A DNA stretch of 64,000 nt from contig NZ_AP022567.1 in NCBI RefSeq assembly GCF_010727475.1, forward strand, positions 3,968,001-4,032,000, read 5' to 3'. The notes below the pieces were generated by a model. It had not been told where the DNA came from and searched no databases. It worked only from the letters and a program-made list of their open reading frames with translations. This document shows positions 1 to 8,252 of the stretch, one piece after another. A program made the position numbers and the translations under genes. This DNA is from Mycolicibacterium mageritense. Its GTDB lineage: Bacteria; Actinomycetota; Actinomycetes; Mycobacteriales; Mycobacteriaceae. The stretch's first letter is position 1; each line of letters opens with the position of its first letter.

Positions 1-1358
1 TCGCCAAGACGCTGGCCGCCGAGGCCCGGCACGGCTACGACGTGGTGCGCCTGGTCGCGGGTGATCCGCTGTCGGTCGACGCGGTCATCAGCGAGATCGG
101 TGCGCTCGCCAAGACCCACCTGAACTTCGAGATCGTTCCCGGTCTGCCCGACACCACCGCGGTGCCCACCTACGCGGGGCTGCCGCTCGGGTCGTCGCAC
201 ACTGTCGCGGACGTGCGGGGCGACGTGGACTGGGCGGCGATCGCGGCCGCACCGGGCCCGCTGATCCTGCACGCCACCGCGTCGCACCTGCCGGACGCGG
301 CCCGCACCCTGATCGAGCACGGGCTGGTCGACAGCACCCCCGCGGTCGTGACCGCCAACGGCACCACGTGCCAGCAGCGCTCGGTGGAGACCACGCTGGG
401 CGGGTTGATCGACAAGGCCGTGCTGGAGAAGCCGGCAGGCAGCGAGCTCGCAGGCCCGCTGGCCGGCCCGCTCGTCGTGACCATCGGCAAGACCGTCGCC
501 AACCGCGCCAAGCTGAACTGGTGGGAAAGCCGCGCCCTGTACGGCTGGACCGTGCTGGTGCCGCGCACCAAGGACCAGGCAGGCGAGATGAGCGACCGGT
601 TGGTGGGCCACGGTGCCCTGCCGATCGAGGTGCCGACCATCGCCGTCGAACCGCCGCGCAGCCCCGCGCAGATGGAGCGCGCGGTCAAGGGTCTGGTGGA
701 CGGCCGGTTCCAGTGGGTCGTGTTCACGTCGACCAACGCGGTGCGTGCGGTGTGGGAGAAGTTCAACGAGTTCGGTCTGGATGCCCGCGCGTTCTCCGGC
801 GTGAAGATCGCGTGTGTCGGCCAGGCCACCGCTGACAAGGTGCGCGCCTTCGGCATCAACCCCGAGCTGGTGCCCGCGGGTGAACAGTCCTCGCTGGGCC
901 TACTCGACGAATTCCCGCCGTATGACGAGATTTTCGATCCGGTCAACCGCGTGCTGCTGCCACGGGCCGACATCGCCACCGAGACGCTGGCCGAGGGCCT
1001 GCGCGAACGTGGTTGGGAGATCGAGGATGTCACCGCTTACCGCACGGTGCGGGCCGCACCGCCGCCGGCGCACACCCGCGAAATGATCAAGACCGGCGGA
1101 TTCGACGCGGTCTGCTTCACCTCGAGTTCGACGGTGCGCAACCTGGTCGGCATCGCGGGCAAGCCGCACGCGCGCACCATCGTGGCGTGCATCGGGCCGA
1201 AAACCGCCGAGACGGCAGCCGAATTCGGGCTCCGCGTCGACGTGCAGCCGGAGACCGCCGCGGTTGGACCGCTGGTCGAGGCGCTCGCCGAGCACGCAGC
1301 CCGACTGCGTGCCGAGGGTGCGCTGCCGCCGCCGCGCAAGAAGAGCCGACGGCGGTAG
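1..1358 (+). CDS. hemD: Uroporphyrinogen III synthase, C-terminal part of a methyltransferase-HemD fusion (5' truncated by window edge)
   Basis: HemD closes the linear tetrapyrrole hydroxymethylbilane to uroporphyrinogen III in heme, siroheme and cobalamin synthesis. The reading frame is already open at base 3. It begins with residues typical of the end of an SAM-dependent uroporphyrinogen methyltransferase domain (GYDVVRLVAGDP), so the GTG at 42 is not the true start. The HemD fold follows, from about WESRALYGWTVLVPRTKDQA to GFDAVCFTSSSTVRNLV and ACIGPKTAETA, and a basic tail closes the protein. The SUMT-HemD fusion is the known mycobacterial arrangement (Rv0511). hemB follows 14 bp downstream, so the two are probably one operon. 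Confidence 0.92.
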   Translation, partial: AKTLAAEARHGYDVVRLVAGDPLSVDAVISEIGALAKTHLNFEIVPGLPDTTAVPTYAGLPLGSSHTVADVRGDVDWAAIAAAPGPLILHATASHLPDAARTLIEHGLVDSTPAVVTANGTTCQQRSVETTLGGLIDKAVLEKPAGSELAGPLAGPLVVTIGKTVANRAKLNWWESRALYGWTVLVPRTKDQAGEMSDRLVGHGALPIEVPTIAVEPPRSPAQMERAVKGLVDGRFQWVVFTSTNAVRAVWEKFNEFGLDARAFSGVKIACVGQATADKVRAFGINPELVPAGEQSSLGLLDEFPPYDEIFDPVNRVLLPRADIATETLAEGLRERGWEIEDVTAYRTVRAAPPPAHTREMIKTGGFDAVCFTSSSTVRNLVGIAGKPHARTIVACIGPKTAETAAEFGLRVDVQPETAAVGPLVEALAEHAARLRAEGALPPPRKKSRRR

Positions 1359-1372
1359 TCGGAGGACTTCCT

Positions 1373-2353
1373 GTGTCATTCCCGAGGCATCGACCGAGAC
1401 GCTTGCGGACCACGCCTGCGATGCGCCGCCTGGTGGCGCAGACCTCATTGGAGCCGCGGCATCTGGTGCTGCCGATGTTCGTCGCCGACGGAATCGACGA
1501 ACCGCGGCCCATCTCCTCGATGCCGGGCGTCATGCAACACACCCGGGAGTCGTTGCGCCGCGCCGCTGCTGACGCGGTGGCCGCAGGCGTGGGCGGGCTC
1601 ATGCTGTTCGGCGTGCCGCGGGACGAGGACAAGGACGCGGTCGGATCGGCAGGCACCGACCCCGACGGCATCCTCAACGTCGCGCTGCGGGATCTGACCA
1701 AGGATCTCGGGGACGCCACGGTGCTGATGGCCGACACGTGCCTCGACGAGTTCACCGATCACGGGCACTGCGGCGTGCTCGACACGGCTGGCCGCGTCGA
1801 CAACGACACCACCAACACCCGCTACGTGGAACTCGCAGTGGCGCAAGCGGATTCGGGTGCACAGGTGGTCGGGCCGAGCGGCATGATGGACGGTCAGGTG
1901 GCGGCCATCCGGGACGGTCTGGACGCGGCCGGGCACACCGACGTGGCGATCCTCGCGTACGCCGCGAAGTTCGCCTCGGCGTTCTACGGACCGTTCCGGG
2001 AAGCGGTGTCCTCCAGCCTGCAAGGCGATCGCCGCACCTACCAGCAGGATCCCGGCAACATCCGGGAGGCGGTGCACGAGATCGAGCTCGACATCGACGA
2101 GGGCGCCGACATGGTGATGGTGAAACCCGCGATGAGCTATCTCGATGTGGTGCGGGCCGCGGCCGACATCTCACCGGTACCCGTTGCGGCATACCAGATC
2201 TCGGGTGAGTACTCGATGATCAGCGCGGCCGCGGCCAACGGCTGGATCGACCTGCAGGCTGCCGCGCTGGAATCGCTCGTCGGGATCCGGCGGGCGGGCG
2301 CCGACATCGTGCTGACGTATTGGGCGGCCGACGTGGCCGGCTGGCTGGCGTGA
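1373..2353 (+). CDS. hemB: Delta-aminolevulinic acid dehydratase (porphobilinogen synthase)
   Basis: Condenses two 5-aminolevulinate molecules to porphobilinogen. The start chosen is GTG 1373, preceded by GGAGGA at 1361-1366, giving 326 aa, the usual family length; ATG 1421 is a weaker alternative. Both Schiff-base lysines are visible, in YAAKFASAFYGPFRE and MVMVKPAMSYLDV. The metal site reads DTCLDEFTDHGHCG: the middle one of the three zinc cysteines of animal-type enzymes is Asp. This suggests a mixed or magnesium-leaning metal requirement (inference). The stop overlaps the start of the next gene by 4 nt. Confidence 0.96.
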   Translation: MSFPRHRPRRLRTTPAMRRLVAQTSLEPRHLVLPMFVADGIDEPRPISSMPGVMQHTRESLRRAAADAVAAGVGGLMLFGVPRDEDKDAVGSAGTDPDGILNVALRDLTKDLGDATVLMADTCLDEFTDHGHCGVLDTAGRVDNDTTNTRYVELAVAQADSGAQVVGPSGMMDGQVAAIRDGLDAAGHTDVAILAYAAKFASAFYGPFREAVSSSLQGDRRTYQQDPGNIREAVHEIELDIDEGADMVMVKPAMSYLDVVRAAADISPVPVAAYQISGEYSMISAAAANGWIDLQAAALESLVGIRRAGADIVLTYWAADVAGWLA

Positions 2354-2784
2354 CGGCAGGACGCGTGACGCCGGAGCCCGAACAGGATTCCCGCCCCGCG
2401 GATGTCGACACCGGGTTCTGGTTGTGGGTCGTGGCCGTGCCGCTGATGGTCGCCGGGTTCGTGCTCGACGTCGTCACCACGCCCGGAGGCGGTGAACACC
2501 GTGCGCTCGTGGTCGCGGTCGCGGTGATGTTCGTGGTCGTCCTGACCTCGATCGTGGTGGCGTTCCTGATCCTCATGCGACACGGCTATCGCTGGACCCG
2601 CACCCTGCTGACCAGCGGTGGCGTGGTGTCAGTGGTGCACGCCGTCAGCAGCCTGGTCACGGTCGACCGAGTGCCCGCGGTCGCCGTCGCGTACGCGTTC
2701 ACCACGATCGTCGGTTCGGTGCTGATCGCCGGCGGCATCTATCTGCTGCACAGACGGGATGCGACCGGCTTCTTCACCCGGTGA
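2350..2784 (+). CDS. Small conserved membrane protein downstream of hemB
   Basis: A 144-aa protein starting at GTG 2350, which overlaps the hemB stop by 4 nt. After a short hydrophilic head (about 20 residues) it shows four hydrophobic segments: FWLWVVAVPLMVAGFVLDVV, a stretch rich in VVAVAVMFVVVLTSIVVAFL, a segment around LLTSGGVVSVVHAVSSLV, and IVGSVLIAGGIYLL. It should be a polytopic inner-membrane protein. M. tuberculosis has a membrane protein in the same place (Rv0513). No catalytic motif is visible and the function is unknown. Confidence 0.8.
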   Translation: MTAGRVTPEPEQDSRPADVDTGFWLWVVAVPLMVAGFVLDVVTTPGGGEHRALVVAVAVMFVVVLTSIVVAFLILMRHGYRWTRTLLTSGGVVSVVHAVSSLVTVDRVPAVAVAYAFTTIVGSVLIAGGIYLLHRRDATGFFTR

Positions 2785-2804
2785 TTCGCTACGCTTCCGT
2801 GACA

Positions 2805-3185
2805 ATGTCTGCAGAGCCGCCTTCCCCACCGCTTCGGGCGACCATCGGGTTCTGGGTCTGGCTCACTGCGTCGGTCCTGCTGATCGTCGGCGGCCTGTTC
2901 GCCGCGGCGGTCGAGCTGCCCGGTCTCAACACCGTATTGTTCCGGGGCACCGGTGTGCTGACCGCGCTCGGTGGCGCCGCGATGGCCTACCTGGCGGGCC
3001 GCAGCCGTACCGGCGAACCCCGGTTCCGCCGGGCCGCGCTCGCGCTGTCGATGGCGCTGGTGGTGGTGATCGGGTTGACGGCTGCGCTCGGTGTCGTGCA
3101 CATTCTGACGTTGCTGGGGGTACTCCTGCTGATCGCGGGGACGATTCTGAATGCCCGCGTCGACTTCGGGAGGAACGGTGAGTGA
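2805..3185 (+). CDS. Small membrane protein
   Basis: The start is ambiguous. GTG 2781 overlaps the upstream stop by 4 nt, while ATG 2805 sits 9 nt after a TACGCT hexamer at 2790-2795, close to a leaderless promoter arrangement. ATG 2805 gives 126 aa. Four hydrophobic segments are visible (FWVWLTASVLLIVGGLFAAA, a short one around TVLFRGTGVLTALGGAAMAYLA, ALALSMALVVVIGLTAALGV, ILTLLGVLLLIAGTIL). The FWVWL opening resembles the previous gene (FWLWV), so the two may be distant duplicates. Function unknown. Confidence 0.72.
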   Translation: MSAEPPSPPLRATIGFWVWLTASVLLIVGGLFAAAVELPGLNTVLFRGTGVLTALGGAAMAYLAGRSRTGEPRFRRAALALSMALVVVIGLTAALGVVHILTLLGVLLLIAGTILNARVDFGRNGE

Positions 3186-3660
3186 GAACGACGGCGATTC
3201 CGCCTCGCCGGTGTTGTTCTACGAACAGGGTGCGAGTTGGGCCTGGTTGCTGGCCGGGCCGTTCGCCGGGATCGGCATGGCGGTGCTGCAGATGACCGGC
3301 GGGTACGGCCAGGATCTGTGGATCCCGTTCGTGTTCTTGGCGATCGTCTCGGGATTCGTCGCAGTGCAGATCAAAGCCGCGCGCATCCACACGTCGGTCG
3401 AACTGACGCCGGAAACCCTGCGGCAGGGTGAAGAGAAGATTCGCGTCGACGAGATCGTCCGCATCTATCCGGAGGCCACCGGCACGGAAGCGCCGAAGTG
3501 GCAGTCGTCGCGTGCGCTGGGAGAACTGACCGGGGTGCCGCGGGGCCGTACCGGCATCGGGCTCAAGCTCACCGGTGACCGCCGCGCCCAGGCCTGGGCC
3601 CGCAAGCACCGACGGCTTCGGGAAGCGCTCACCGAGTTGATCAACGAGCGCACGCCGTGA
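3178..3660 (+). CDS. Membrane protein with soluble C-terminal domain (DUF3093-like)
   Basis: A 160-aa product from GTG 3178, with an excellent ribosome site (GGGAGGA at 3168-3174), overlapping the previous gene by 8 nt. Two hydrophobic segments (WAWLLAGPFAGIGMAVLQM and IPFVFLAIVSGFVAVQI) are followed by a beta-rich soluble part (about residues 75-145) containing SVELTPETLRQGEEKIRVDEI. The architecture resembles the actinobacterial DUF3093 family, but this is from overall shape only. No enzymatic motif. It ends in a 4-nt overlap with the next small gene, so a polycistronic unit with hemB is likely. Confidence 0.75.
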   Translation: MSENDGDSASPVLFYEQGASWAWLLAGPFAGIGMAVLQMTGGYGQDLWIPFVFLAIVSGFVAVQIKAARIHTSVELTPETLRQGEEKIRVDEIVRIYPEATGTEAPKWQSSRALGELTGVPRGRTGIGLKLTGDRRAQAWARKHRRLREALTELINERTP

Positions 3661-3884
3661 CGGGCCGTGCGGCGGTGCAGTTGGTCGTGGCGGTCGCCGC
3701 GGCGGTGGGCTGCGTGCTGAGCTGGCTGGCGGCCAGGACCACCATCGAGGTCGCCCCGGTGCTGCCCGACGAGCCCGTGACCACGGCCGTGACGTATTCG
3801 GCGCCGCTCCTGGCGCTTTCGCTGTTGCTGGCGGCGGTTTCCGGGGTGCTCGTGGTGCTGGCTGTCGCCCGAACCCGGCGCTGA
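3657..3884 (+). CDS. Small two-helix membrane protein
   Basis: A 75-aa protein starting at GTG 3657 inside a GTGA overlap with the preceding stop. It has two predicted transmembrane helices (AVQLVVAVAAAVGCVLSWLA and a C-terminal helix around LLALSLLLAAVSGVLVVLAV) joined by an acidic extracytoplasmic loop, and ends in Arg residues (positive-inside). It resembles the small membrane protein found near hemB in M. tuberculosis (Rv0514). Function unknown. Confidence 0.68.
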   Translation: MTGRAAVQLVVAVAAAVGCVLSWLAARTTIEVAPVLPDEPVTTAVTYSAPLLALSLLLAAVSGVLVVLAVARTRR

Positions 3885-3887
3885 CGG

Positions 3888-4643
3888 GTGGAATGGCAAC
3901 CCGTCCGGCACGGTGAGTCGGGCGCGCGCGTCTTCCGCAGCGCGGACGGCGCGCGGTACGCGAAGGTGGTCGGCCCGGCAGCAGCACCCGATCTGGCGGC
4001 CGAGCGCGATCGAATGTCATGGGCGCACGAGCACGGAATCGCCGCACCTGCCGTGCTCGACTGGGGCATGACGCCGGACGGCGACACCTACCTGGTGACG
4101 CGCACCGTCGACGGTGTCCCGGCGGATCAGCTGACGGAATCGGTACTACGCACGGCCTGGCCTTCGATCGTCGCGGCGGTGCGCGCCCTGCACGAGATCC
4201 CGATCGGTGACTGCCCGTACCGGCGCGACCTCGACACCATGCTGGCGCTGGCCCGCACGGTGGTGGCGGCCGGTGCGGTCCATCCTGAGTTCCTGTCCGA
4301 CGACGACCGGGGAGTGCCCGCCGCCGTACTGCTCGAGCGCGTCGAGCGCGTCGCGGAGCTGCGGCGCACACAGGAGTCCACCGACGCCGTGGTGTGCCAC
4401 GGTGACCTGTGCCTGCCCAACATCCTGGTCGCCGGCGACCGGTTCTCGGGCTTCATCGATCTGGGCCGGCTGGGTGTCGCCGACCGCCATGCCGATCTCG
4501 CGCTGCTGCTGGCCAACACCGCCGACACGTTCGCCGGCTTCGCGTCCGACGCGGCCGCGGAACTTGCTGCCGGGTATCCGGCGGAGCTGGATGGTGACCG
4601 GCTGCGCTACTACCTGGCCTTGGACCCGCTGACCTGGGGATAG
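3888..4643 (+). CDS. aph(3''): Aminoglycoside 3''-phosphotransferase (streptomycin kinase), APH(3'')-I type
   Basis: Predicted to phosphorylate streptomycin on the 3'' hydroxyl. GTG 3888 gives 251 aa, close to StrA/APH(3'')-Ib. The family signature VCHGDLCLPNILV (Brenner motif with catalytic Asp and metal Asn) is followed by GFIDLGRLGVADRHADLALL, with the Mg-binding Asp. The protein ends YYLALDPLTWG, which I recall being nearly identical at the end of StrA. It starts 4 bp after the previous gene and has no mobile-element hallmarks around it. This matches the chromosomal intrinsic aph(3'')-Ic described in M. fortuitum. Confidence 0.88.
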   Translation: MEWQPVRHGESGARVFRSADGARYAKVVGPAAAPDLAAERDRMSWAHEHGIAAPAVLDWGMTPDGDTYLVTRTVDGVPADQLTESVLRTAWPSIVAAVRALHEIPIGDCPYRRDLDTMLALARTVVAAGAVHPEFLSDDDRGVPAAVLLERVERVAELRRTQESTDAVVCHGDLCLPNILVAGDRFSGFIDLGRLGVADRHADLALLLANTADTFAGFASDAAAELAAGYPAELDGDRLRYYLALDPLTWG

Positions 4644-4708
4644 CGCTGTGTCGGCCGCAACGTGAGTGAGCCTCCCCACAGCTATTGGTACAAAGTGCAA
4701 AATCTGTA

Positions 4709-4717
4709 ACACTGTGT
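4709..4717. promoter_or_regulatory. Candidate operator just upstream of the MpaB-like gene
   Basis: The interval 4644-4719 holds the promoter of the oxygenase-TetR pair. The short perfect palindrome ACACTGTGT lies only 2 bp upstream of the ATG at 4720. A TetR protein is encoded in the same operon, so autoregulation here is plausible. The site is short and unproven. Confidence 0.3.
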
Positions 4718-4719
4718 CT

Positions 4720-5574
4720 ATGACTGATCTGGCAGAACAGCCACAGCAGACCGATGCCCTGCCGCTCGGGCCCGAGTCGCTGGTCTGGAAGTACTTCGGC
4801 GACAACCGCATGTACCTGATCGGACCGCGGCCCGCGGTGCTGCAGAACATGCTGGCCGAGCTGGGGCAGGGCGTGTTGGACCACTCGACGTTCTTCTCCG
4901 ACACCGCCGAACGGCTCAGGCGGACCATCCCGCCGATCTTCCGCACGGTGTACGGCACCGACGCCGACAACGCGGGCACCCAGGTCCGCGACTTCCACCA
5001 TCACGTCAAGGGCGAGATGCCCGACGGCTCGCGCTACCACGCGCTCGATCCCGAGACCTACTTCTGGGCGCATGCCACGTTCGTCGAACAGGTGCTGTAC
5101 TTCGCGGACACGTTCGTCAAACGCCTGACCGACGCCGAGAAGGAACAGATCTACGCCGAATCCAAGACCTGGTACCGCCGCTACGGCGTGAGCGATCGGC
5201 CGATGCCCGCCAGTTACGCGGAGTTCGAACAGTATTGGGACCGCATGCTGGGCGAGGTCGCCGTCCCGCACCGCTCCGCGCGCTACGGCGTCGGGTATGT
5301 CACCAAGGGCTTCCCGTGCCCCAAGGCCGTGCACCCCGCGGTCTGGCGCGCAGTCGCGGTCGTGTTCGATCCGGTCGCGGCGTTCATCACGACCGGTGGC
5401 CTGCCGCCGCGCGCCCGCGATCTGCTCGACCTGCCGTGGAGTGAGCGTCAGGAACGCAACTATCAGCGGTTTGCCGCGTTCTGGCGATCCCGCCCGGTGA
5501 ACTGGCTGTGGGATCATCTACCGATGAGCGTGCGGTACAACAGATTCGCGCAAGAGGGTTATGCCAGGGCCTGA
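4720..5574 (+). CDS. MpaB-like (DUF2236) oxygenase-family protein
   Basis: A 284-aa protein from ATG 4720. Features of the MpaB/latex-oxygenase-like (DUF2236) family are visible: SLVWKYFGDNRMYLIGPRPAVLQNM near the N terminus, then DFHHHVKGEMPDGSRYHAL and YFWAHATFVEQVLYF, whose conserved His residues probably bind heme b. Family members are heme proteins of mostly unknown substrate; the mycobacterial ones are orphan oxygenases. The 3' end overlaps the TetR gene by 14 nt, so both are made from one transcript and the TetR protein probably controls the pair. Confidence 0.85.
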   Translation: MTDLAEQPQQTDALPLGPESLVWKYFGDNRMYLIGPRPAVLQNMLAELGQGVLDHSTFFSDTAERLRRTIPPIFRTVYGTDADNAGTQVRDFHHHVKGEMPDGSRYHALDPETYFWAHATFVEQVLYFADTFVKRLTDAEKEQIYAESKTWYRRYGVSDRPMPASYAEFEQYWDRMLGEVAVPHRSARYGVGYVTKGFPCPKAVHPAVWRAVAVVFDPVAAFITTGGLPPRARDLLDLPWSERQERNYQRFAAFWRSRPVNWLWDHLPMSVRYNRFAQEGYARA

Positions 5575-6151
5575 CGCGACGCAGGCGATCCTCGACGCCG
5601 CGCTCGCCGAGTTCGAACGGCACGGCTTCCGTCGTGTCGCACTCGACGACGTCGCGCGCCGCGCCGGGGTCAGCCGCACCACCATCTACCGGCGGTTCGC
5701 CAACCGGGACGAGCTGGTGGCCGCGGTCATCGAGCGGGAGAACGTGGCCTTGTTCGCCGACATCGCCAACGAATTGAAAGCCGCTGGGCCGCAGTCGAAT
5801 TACTACGTGGAAGCGTTCACGCTGTCGATTCTGCGGTTCCGGCGCCACCGCGTGCTCAACCAGATGATCACCGACGAGCCCGCGTTGGTGCAGGAGCTCA
5901 TGCACCGGCACTACGGTGCCGCGGTCGAACGGATGGCTGCCGCGTTGCGCGTGATCTTCCCGGACGGATTCGCCGACCGCATCGGTGAACAGGCCGTCAA
6001 CGACCTGGCCGACACCATCCTGCGCTACGCCGCGATGGCGCTGCTGCTGCCGAGCATGCAGCCGTTGGACACGGACGACGACATTCGGGCGTTCGCGACC
6101 CGTCATTTCCTGCCCAGCCTGCCGGTGGCGGTGCGCGGCGTGTCGGCGTAG
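5561..6151 (+). CDS. TetR-family transcriptional regulator
   Basis: A 196-aa protein from ATG 5561, overlapping the oxygenase gene. The N-terminal TetR helix-turn-helix is clear (ILDAALAEFERHGFRRVALD, then DVARRAGVSRTTIYRRFANRDEL). The C-terminal ligand domain is helical and of ordinary length. Given the operon structure it probably represses the oxygenase-tetR unit and responds to a small hydrophobic ligand (inference). Confidence 0.93.
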   Translation: MPGPDATQAILDAALAEFERHGFRRVALDDVARRAGVSRTTIYRRFANRDELVAAVIERENVALFADIANELKAAGPQSNYYVEAFTLSILRFRRHRVLNQMITDEPALVQELMHRHYGAAVERMAAALRVIFPDGFADRIGEQAVNDLADTILRYAAMALLLPSMQPLDTDDDIRAFATRHFLPSLPVAVRGVSA

Positions 6152-6192
6152 CTCGCGGTTTGGCGGGTCATGGTTTCGGGCAGTCGTAAACA

Positions 6193-6408
6193 ATGAACAC
6201 CGAAGAAAACCGGCGCACGGAAGCGCCGCCGATCACCGAGGAGCACCGGGAAGAGGCCAAACGCGTCTTGAAGGCATATGACGACGACCGGCCGACCACC
6301 ACGATGCCCGGCACCGGCGGCACAGTTTCCGGCACCATGGTCAACGATTGGGTCGACGACGAGGGCAACCCCATCTACGGCAAAGATGACGCAGGCAAGG
6401 ACAAATAG
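6193..6408 (+). CDS. Small acidic hypothetical protein
   Basis: A 71-aa hydrophilic protein from ATG 6193, following the TetR gene by 41 bp. It is rich in Glu, Asp and Thr, with a low-complexity centre (TTTMPGTGGTVSGTM) and the end motif VNDWVDDEGNPIYGKDD. There is no signal peptide or membrane segment. It looks like a conserved small mycobacterial protein. I recognise no family and no function. Confidence 0.65.
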   Translation: MNTEENRRTEAPPITEEHREEAKRVLKAYDDDRPTTTMPGTGGTVSGTMVNDWVDDEGNPIYGKDDAGKDK

Positions 6409-6432
6409 CCGCGCTGCGGCGCCTGGGTTGCT

Positions 6433-6438
6433 TAGGGT
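6433..6438 (+). promoter_or_regulatory. -10 element of a leaderless promoter
   Basis: TAGGGT lies 6 nt upstream of GTG 6445 with no Shine-Dalgarno sequence between. This is the spacing expected if transcription starts at the initiation codon. Confidence 0.45.
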
Positions 6439-6444
6439 GGCCCG

Positions 6445-6927
6445 GTGACCCCGTTGGATCAGATCGCCCCCGCCTTCATCGACATGGCTCACTCGATCGT
6501 GTGGGCGTCGGTGGCCACTGTCGACGCCGACAGCAGGCCCCGCACGCGCATCCTGCACCCGATCTGGGAGTGGGACGGCACCGATCTGTTCGGCTGGATC
6601 GCCACGGTCCCCAGTCCCGTCAAGCGGGCGCACCTTGCCGTGCACCCGGAAGTCTCGGTCAGCTATTGGGCCCCCACGCACGACACCTGCGCGGCGGATT
6701 GCCTCGTCGAGTGGTACACCGACGATGAGACGTGCACCGAGGTGTGGAACAAGTTCGCGAACGGTCCGGCGCCGGTCGGATACGACCCCAACATCATTCC
6801 GCAATGGCAGAACGGCCCGACGTCCGATGACTTCGCGGCCCTGCGCCTTACTCTGTACCGGCTGCGCGTTCAGCCTGGAACCATCATGACGGCCGGTGTC
6901 GGAGAAGTGCTCACCTGGCAGCACTAG
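6445..6927 (+). CDS. Pyridoxamine 5'-phosphate oxidase-like flavin/F420-binding protein
   Basis: A 160-aa protein, probably leaderless at GTG 6445. The split-barrel fold of the PNPOx/FDOR superfamily is recognisable: WASVATVDADSRPRTRILHPIWEWDG, LFGWIATVPSPVKRAHLAVHPEVSVSYW, and the late Trp/Tyr-rich strand TLYRLRVQPGTIM. Members bind FMN, F420 or heme and are usually oxidoreductases. I cannot assign the cofactor or substrate. It is convergent with the hchA-like gene and separated from it by a hairpin. Confidence 0.78.
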   Translation: MTPLDQIAPAFIDMAHSIVWASVATVDADSRPRTRILHPIWEWDGTDLFGWIATVPSPVKRAHLAVHPEVSVSYWAPTHDTCAADCLVEWYTDDETCTEVWNKFANGPAPVGYDPNIIPQWQNGPTSDDFAALRLTLYRLRVQPGTIMTAGVGEVLTWQH

Positions 6928-6971
6928 GCGCCGAATCCCACTGCTCCCGTACGGAATCCGCGACCGGTTGA

Positions 6972-6994
6972 TCGCGATCCTGCGGGGATCGCGA
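6972..6994. terminator. Hairpin between convergent genes
   Basis: A perfect 9-bp stem (TCGCGATCC / GGATCGCGA) with a 5-nt loop lies between two converging genes. There is no U-run, as is common for mycobacterial terminators. It could serve both strands. Confidence 0.5.
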
Positions 6995-6997
6995 GGG

Positions 6998-7879
6998 TCA
7001 GCCGGACGTCCGGACCGCGTCGACCAGAGCGTCGGCCGCGAGCAGGCCGAGATTGTTCGAGGCCAGCGGGCTGTCGCCGGTGAGCAGCTTGCGGTCCCGG
7101 TGGACCTGGCCGGTCATCTGGTCGTTGACCACCCGCACGCCCTGCTTGCCCAGGAGATCGGCCACGAGCCACTGTAAATGGCCTGGCAGATAACCGATCT
7201 CGAGGTTCGGTCCCTGGTCGAGCGCGTCGGGGAACACGCACACCGAGTAGTCCTTGAACGGCGATTCCGGCTTGCTCAACGATGCGGCAAGCAGCGCTGC
7301 CGGACCGTGGCACAGCGTGATGATGAACTTGTCGTTGGCCAGGGCCCAGTCGAGCACCTGCTCGACATCGGTGCTGGCGGGCAGACCGACGACGGCCGCA
7401 TGCCCGCCGGGGATGAACACCGCGAGGTAGTCGGAATCCGGGCCGAGGTCGTCGGCGATCACCTCCGCGAGTTTCTTCGGCTGCTTGAGCTTCGGCTTGA
7501 GCGCCTCGTACGTCGACAGGACGGCCTCGTCCTCGCGGGGCATGGCCCACAGTTCCAGCTTGGCGGGATAGCCCGACAGCGTCGCGACGTCGATCTCGAA
7601 CCCCGCCTCCATCAGGTGGTGCAGCGGCAGCAACATCTCGATCGGGTGGTTGCCCGTCGAGAACATCTTGCCGTTCTGCAGCAGCACATAGCGCTCCTCG
7701 GCGGCGATCATCAGGATCTTCCACCGGCCTGCGGTGTAGGCACCTTTGTGTTCGACCCCGGCGAAATCCGTCTTGGCGGTGGTGTACTGGCTCAGCGAGT
7801 ACGGCGAAGGAAAGAACGCGTTGTCCTCGGCCGGGTCGGGTGTGGGCTCTCTGCTCAGGTCGTCTGCATCGGCTGTCAT
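6998..7879 (-). CDS. hchA: DJ-1/PfpI family protein, Hsp31/HchA type (glyoxalase III-like chaperone)
   Basis: A 293-aa protein; ATG 7879 is chosen because AGAAGG lies just upstream and the length then matches E. coli HchA (283 aa). Hsp31 features are visible: YSLSQYTTAKTDFAG near the start, GRWKILMIAAEERY, the large insert around LWAMPREDEAVLSTYE, FIPGGHAAVVGLP and the nucleophile elbow TLCHGPAALLAA with the reactive Cys. Family members are glutathione-independent glyoxalases, deglycase candidates and holding chaperones. It is a single-gene unit, convergent with the PNPOx-like gene. Confidence 0.9.
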   Translation of the reverse strand: MTADADDLSREPTPDPAEDNAFFPSPYSLSQYTTAKTDFAGVEHKGAYTAGRWKILMIAAEERYVLLQNGKMFSTGNHPIEMLLPLHHLMEAGFEIDVATLSGYPAKLELWAMPREDEAVLSTYEALKPKLKQPKKLAEVIADDLGPDSDYLAVFIPGGHAAVVGLPASTDVEQVLDWALANDKFIITLCHGPAALLAASLSKPESPFKDYSVCVFPDALDQGPNLEIGYLPGHLQWLVADLLGKQGVRVVNDQMTGQVHRDRKLLTGDSPLASNNLGLLAADALVDAVRTSG

Positions 7880-7985
7880 GGTGTGCACCCTTCTTTCTTG
7901 TGCCTTCCATCGTGGCGGGCGCAGGCGGCGCGGTCGATGGGCCCGCGAACAATTCGGGTTGTGTATTCCCACAATGCGCCGGCGG

Positions 7986-8183
7986 TCAACCGGTCGTGTC
8001 CTCCCATGCGGCGGCGAGCTTGGCCTCTGCCACCCGCATGAACGTCGCAAGCGTGTCCGGGTCCACGTCGACGCACTCGGCGATCACGTCGTCGGGAATG
8101 CCGGCGTCCCGCAATCGCAGTGCCGTCGCGTAGGGCAACGGCAAGCGCTGCAGTGCTTCGGCCCGGTGCGCGTCGGCGGCCAT
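7986..8183 (-). CDS. Small helical hypothetical protein
   Basis: A 65-aa protein from ATG 8183 (GTG 8189 would add two residues). The sequence LPLPYATALRLRDAGIPDDV followed by IAECVDVDPDTLATFMRVAE reads like a three-helix HTH resembling sigma-70 region 4. It may be a small DNA-binding or protein-binding factor. It lies divergently from the exported-protein gene at 8307, and one copy of the shared motif described below sits between them. Confidence 0.62.
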   Translation of the reverse strand: MAADAHRAEALQRLPLPYATALRLRDAGIPDDVIAECVDVDPDTLATFMRVAEAKLAAAWEDTTG

Positions 8184-8215
8184 CCACACAGTCTGGCCTC
8201 GGCGACGGCGGTCGG

Positions 8216-8242
8216 CTGGGGTAGTCGCTTACCCCAATCGCC
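8216..8242 (+). promoter_or_regulatory. Distal copy of a 27-nt dyad motif
   Basis: The element starts CTGGGGTAGTCGCTTACCCC and continues AATCGCC. It is 24/27 identical to 11331-11357 and 18/27 identical to 8253-8279. The inner part (8218-8235) is an imperfect inverted repeat. It sits 37 bp upstream of the proximal copy in the same orientation. Confidence 0.6.
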
Positions 8243-8252
8243 GGGGTTCGAA

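Noticed and set aside
170..1448. Long antisense frames opposite hemD and hemB
   Set aside because: They are shadows of GC-rich coding sequence with Arg/Ala/Pro-biased translations and no family similarity.
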